A stretch of DNA of 55,042 nt from Muribaculaceae bacterium (GTDB lineage Bacteria > Bacteroidota > Bacteroidia > Bacteroidales > Muribaculaceae), in contig JAGAUF010000035.1 in assembly GCA_017620885.1 (NCBI GenBank), forward strand, positions 1 through 55,042. Reading direction: 5' to 3'. Positions 52,563 through 55,042 of this stretch are shown piece by piece; position 1 is the first letter of the stretch, and every line of letters begins with the position of its first letter. The translations under genes and the position numbers were made by a program. The notes below the pieces were generated by a model. The model was not told the DNA's origin. It searched no databases and saw only the letters and a program-made list of their open reading frames with translations.

Positions 52563-53117
52563 TTATTTTGCGTTTGCTGATTTACCCGACTTACGACGGA
52601 TTATCTCACCTACAAACTTCACGCCCTTACCTTTGTACGGCTCAGGCTTACGAAGCGAACGAATCTTTGCACACACCTGACCAAGCAGCTGCTTATCAGC
52701 CGACTCAAGGATGATCAGAGGATTCTTGTTACGCTCGGATTTCGCCTCTACCTTAATCTCCTTAGGAAGCTTAATATAAATGGCGTGCGAAAAACCAAGG
52801 CTCAGCTCAAGAACCTGACCGGTAGACGTGGCACGATAACCCACACCGACAAGCTCCATCTCTTTCTTATAGCCCGTGGAAACACCTGTCACCATATTTG
52901 CTATAAGAGCACGATAAAGACCGTGCATAGCGCGGTGCTCGCGTGCGTCGTCGGGACGAGTAACTTCTACCTTACCATCCTCAACGGCTACCTTGATATC
53001 CGGATTAATTTCCTGTGACAGCTCACCCTTCGGGCCCTTTACAGTCACTACATTCTCTTTTACCTGTACGGTTACGCCGGCAGGTATCATAATCGGTGCT
53101 TTACCTATTCTTGACAT
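52563..53117 (-). CDS. rplF: 50S ribosomal protein L6
   Basis: This 184-residue protein has two L6 repeats and the C-terminal PEPYKGKGVKF motif. Normal size. Confidence 0.97.
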   Translation of the reverse strand: MSRIGKAPIMIPAGVTVQVKENVVTVKGPKGELSQEINPDIKVAVEDGKVEVTRPDDAREHRAMHGLYRALIANMVTGVSTGYKKEMELVGVGYRATSTGQVLELSLGFSHAIYIKLPKEIKVEAKSERNKNPLIILESADKQLLGQVCAKIRSLRKPEPYKGKGVKFVGEIIRRKSGKSANAK

Positions 53118-53132
53118 ACTCTTTCCTCCGGA

Positions 53133-53531
53133 TTAATATACGTAACACAATACTTCGCCGCCGATCTTGCGCTCTTTGGCTTCCTTATTAGTCATCACAC
53201 CCTGCGACGTAGACAGGATGGCAATTCCGAGACCGTTCAATACACGCGGCATATCTTTGTAGCCTGTGTACTGACGAAGACCCGGACGGGAGACACGGTG
53301 AAGATTCTTAATCGCATTCACCTTGTCTACAGGATCATACTTCAGGGCAATCTTGATTGTCCCCTGAGGGGTGTCACCCTCTTCGAATTTGTAATTCAGG
53401 ATGTAACCCTGATCGAAGAGAATTTTTGTGATCTCCCTTTTCATTTTTGAAGACGGGACTACCACCACACGATGTCCCGCGTGGATGGCGTTTCTCAGTC
53501 TGGTCAAATAATCTGCTATTGGATCAGTCAT
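53133..53531 (-). CDS. rpsH: 30S ribosomal protein S8
   Basis: This 132-residue protein has the S8 body from MTDPIADYLTRLRNA to the conserved ILSTSQGVMTNKEAKE near the C-terminus. It is the first ribosomal gene of the window. rpsN (S14) and the rest of the S10/spc genes, which normally lie directly upstream, are absent. It has its own promoter at 53731. Confidence 0.97.
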   Translation of the reverse strand: MTDPIADYLTRLRNAIHAGHRVVVVPSSKMKREITKILFDQGYILNYKFEEGDTPQGTIKIALKYDPVDKVNAIKNLHRVSRPGLRQYTGYKDMPRVLNGLGIAILSTSQGVMTNKEAKERKIGGEVLCYVY

Positions 53532-53730
53532 TGTTTTGTTGTTTAAATTGATTCAGATTTTCTGAACAATATTTAATACTCACTAATTTTCTATTTTTTG
53601 ATTGAAGCAGCACCCATTTACCTCGCGCACAGAAATTCGCTGCACTCTTCATCATTTAAGCATTGTAACCTAAAATCCTAAGAGCCAACAATTTACACAC
53701 ACACCGAAATAGGCCGCGCACTTCAAGGCA
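53532..53730 (-). promoter_or_regulatory. Long structured leader of rpsH
   Basis: About 190 nt separate the promoter from the rpsH ATG. Near the ATG, a TTCAG/CTGAA stem (53552-53556 with 53562-53566) is extended by ATTG/CAAT across a bulge. Further up, GCAGC (53607-53611) can pair with GCTGC (53639-53643). S8 autoregulates the spc operon in E. coli; a similar role here is inference. No gene is visible between 53532 and 53928. Confidence 0.4.
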
Positions 53731-53761
53731 CAAAATTACAACAAATTTCCGTAAATTCCAA
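53731..53761 (-). promoter_or_regulatory. Promoter of the rpsH-rplQ ribosomal operon
   Basis: The minus strand reads TTG (53761-53759), a 20-nt spacer and TAATTTTG (53738-53731), the standard pattern. Confidence 0.7.
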
Positions 53762-53928
53762 GCATTTCCACCTTTTTTTATTCACTGCCACAATTCGCCC
53801 CCCACATCGTCACATCAAAATAGATAACAATCACCCTTCCCCAACACCAGAAGCCTTAGGTTTAATTCACGAAAGCGCGGTGGCGGTGCCATAATCCGCA
53901 GGCTTCCCCATATAACCAATAATTCAGC

Positions 53929-55042
53929 TTACATTGGTTTTATCATTGATTCGATGAAGGCGATTTCCTCATCGGTGAGGCCATATTTGGCGTAGAGCTG
54001 ACGGTCGATTTCTCCCACGCTCTTGCTCCAGTCGATGTCACTATCTTCTGAGAAGTCCTGAAGTGGTACATGAGTCCATGTCTCTTTGCTGTTGTCTTGC
54101 GTTACTTTAAGGATGCCAAGTAATGTTCGCGCAAATTTGGTTTTTAGGTATTTAAGCGTATTTTGGGCATTACTTTCGCTGCTAAAAGCGCCGAAAGTAA
54201 TGAATGATTGTGTGACCCCCACAAGGGGTTCCCCCACAAGGGGGGTTGATAGAACTTCTCCAATAGCACCCGAACCATTGCTTTTGGGCAAAATCACTTT
54301 CCACTTGTCAGTATTTGGATGTTCTTCGATTAGTCTTGAATCTACCCATCGCCACTCCCTCTTATTGTTTACGAGGCCAAGAATACGAATATCAGCAATT
54401 GTTTCCTTTCCCAAATGGAAAATTTCACTCAGCGTGAAGATTGAAGTCGTAAGTCGGCGTTCTCTCCCATTGCTCCCAAGCTTATTAATAATTTCAGGAT
54501 GTAATTCAGACAGACGAGAAAGATCAAATTTATTTTGTGGATAGATTATATCGGAAATAGAAGTTTCCTTTAATGTTGAAACTTTGCTTAATATCCCATT
54601 CAATTCGGGGAAGGCAGTATATGCAATTATAGGACCAAAGTTTTCATACTTATTTCGTACGGAAATTGCCACGCCACCTTTAATGTCGACATTAGGGAAT
54701 ACGGCAGTACTGTCTGCCGAATACCTTACTATTTTGAAATGAGGATCGGAAAGCCGTTCTTTATTCCAATCGGAAGGTGTTTTGCCCGCATTAAAAATAT
54801 ACCGAGCAGGTGTAATCACGGAAACAAGATTTGAAAGTTTGAAAGCCACATCCATAAAGAGATGGTATACTGGGGCATCGCTTGTATTCTCTTTTACCTC
54901 CTGATATGGCGGATTTCCTACTATTGCGTTAATTTTCACGTCTTTTCCTACAAGGTCGTGAACTTTCTTGATGAAAAGTTCGGGTTGGTTTTTGATTTTA
55001 TTGATTAAGTCTTCCGGAGCCCACATATTGGATTTGCCGCGA
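53929..55042 (-). CDS. Restriction-modification methylase (Eco57I-type), partial
   Basis: The 3' part of a larger gene; the frame stays open to the right edge, and the Met near 55026 is internal. The catalytic motif NPPY lies early in the visible part, followed by a region like VITPARYIFNAG and FPNVDIKGGVAI, typical of Eco57I-type RM proteins. A C-terminal target-recognition region contains a PLVGE/PLVGV tandem repeat. The C-terminus DRQLYAKYGLTDEEIAFIESMIKPM is shared with this family. It should methylate DNA, perhaps with an attached endonuclease domain beyond the edge. Confidence 0.8.
   Translation of the reverse strand, partial: RGKSNMWAPEDLINKIKNQPELFIKKVHDLVGKDVKINAIVGNPPYQEVKENTSDAPVYHLFMDVAFKLSNLVSVITPARYIFNAGKTPSDWNKERLSDPHFKIVRYSADSTAVFPNVDIKGGVAISVRNKYENFGPIIAYTAFPELNGILSKVSTLKETSISDIIYPQNKFDLSRLSELHPEIINKLGSNGRERRLTTSIFTLSEIFHLGKETIADIRILGLVNNKREWRWVDSRLIEEHPNTDKWKVILPKSNGSGAIGEVLSTPLVGEPLVGVTQSFITFGAFSSESNAQNTLKYLKTKFARTLLGILKVTQDNSKETWTHVPLQDFSEDSDIDWSKSVGEIDRQLYAKYGLTDEEIAFIESMIKPM
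54216..54247 (-). repeat. Tandem 15-bp repeat inside the RM gene
   Basis: Two copies of CCCCTTGTGGGGG followed by AA or TC lie in a row and encode PLVGE then PLVGV. Each copy is also an inverted repeat (CCCC/GGGG), so it could slip during replication. Confidence 0.7.

Noticed and set aside
53929..55042. PglX/BREX component
   Set aside because: Only the C-terminal part is visible; motif order and length point to an Eco57I-type RM protein, and no other BREX gene is in the window.

Overview
The window looks like a chromosomal segment of a Bacteroidales bacterium, most likely from the Muribaculaceae/Bacteroides side of the order. Four things support this. Promoters have the Bacteroidetes form TTTG-N20-TAnnTTTG. 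Two secreted enzymes end in tails resembling type IX secretion (T9SS) sorting domains, and porQ and a T9SS plug-type (DUF5103) gene are present. Bacteroidetes-restricted families occur (DUF4923, DUF5103). The ribosomal cluster has the order secY-map-infA-rpmJ. No insertion sequence, integrase, CRISPR array or rRNA was recognised. One tRNA, Arg(CCG), is present.

Layout: (1) 0-11.4 kb is mostly housekeeping: a DUF4923 lipoprotein; a cmk-ispH-tadA operon; a eukaryotic-type glycogen branching enzyme; a large ATPase-DUF4435 fusion that resembles the two halves of PARIS defence systems; riboflavin synthase; dnaB; menA; and an ADP-ribosylglycohydrolase. (2) 11.4-25.6 kb has a WG-repeat lipoprotein, rpmH (too short for most gene finders), efp, a glycosyltransferase-radC pair, a GH3 (NagZ-like)/5'-nucleotidase operon, gpmI, rplS and two secreted proteins (CotH-kinase-like and metallophosphoesterase). 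(3) 25.7-29.7 kb is an AT-rich accessory patch: a beta-helix protein without a signal peptide, and an operon of an SGNH hydrolase, an outer-membrane barrel and an integral-membrane acyltransferase. (4) 29.8-45.1 kb holds porQ, a TonB-C protein, rpsO, an M6 protease, folP-cdaA, rsgA, a winged-helix protein, tRNA-Arg, ung, and an envelope operon (T9SS plug, DUF3109, cardiolipin synthase, DUF6492). (5) 45.4-53.5 kb is one long minus-strand ribosomal operon from rpsH to rplQ.

Most striking points. The ribosomal cluster begins at rpsH with its own promoter and leader. The usual rpsN and S10-operon genes are replaced by a restriction-modification gene that runs off the right edge. Several ribosomal genes (rpsO, rplS, rpsD, rpsH) have structured leaders that could mediate autoregulation. 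The SGNH-barrel-acyltransferase operon and the ATPase-DUF4435 fusion, whose Walker B glutamate and H-switch histidine are replaced, are the best candidates for less-described biology.

The start codons given here were checked by eye. Several upstream TTG or ATG starts were rejected because they lie inside the promoter or upstream of a better ATG. All homology statements are from recognising sequence motifs; no search was run.
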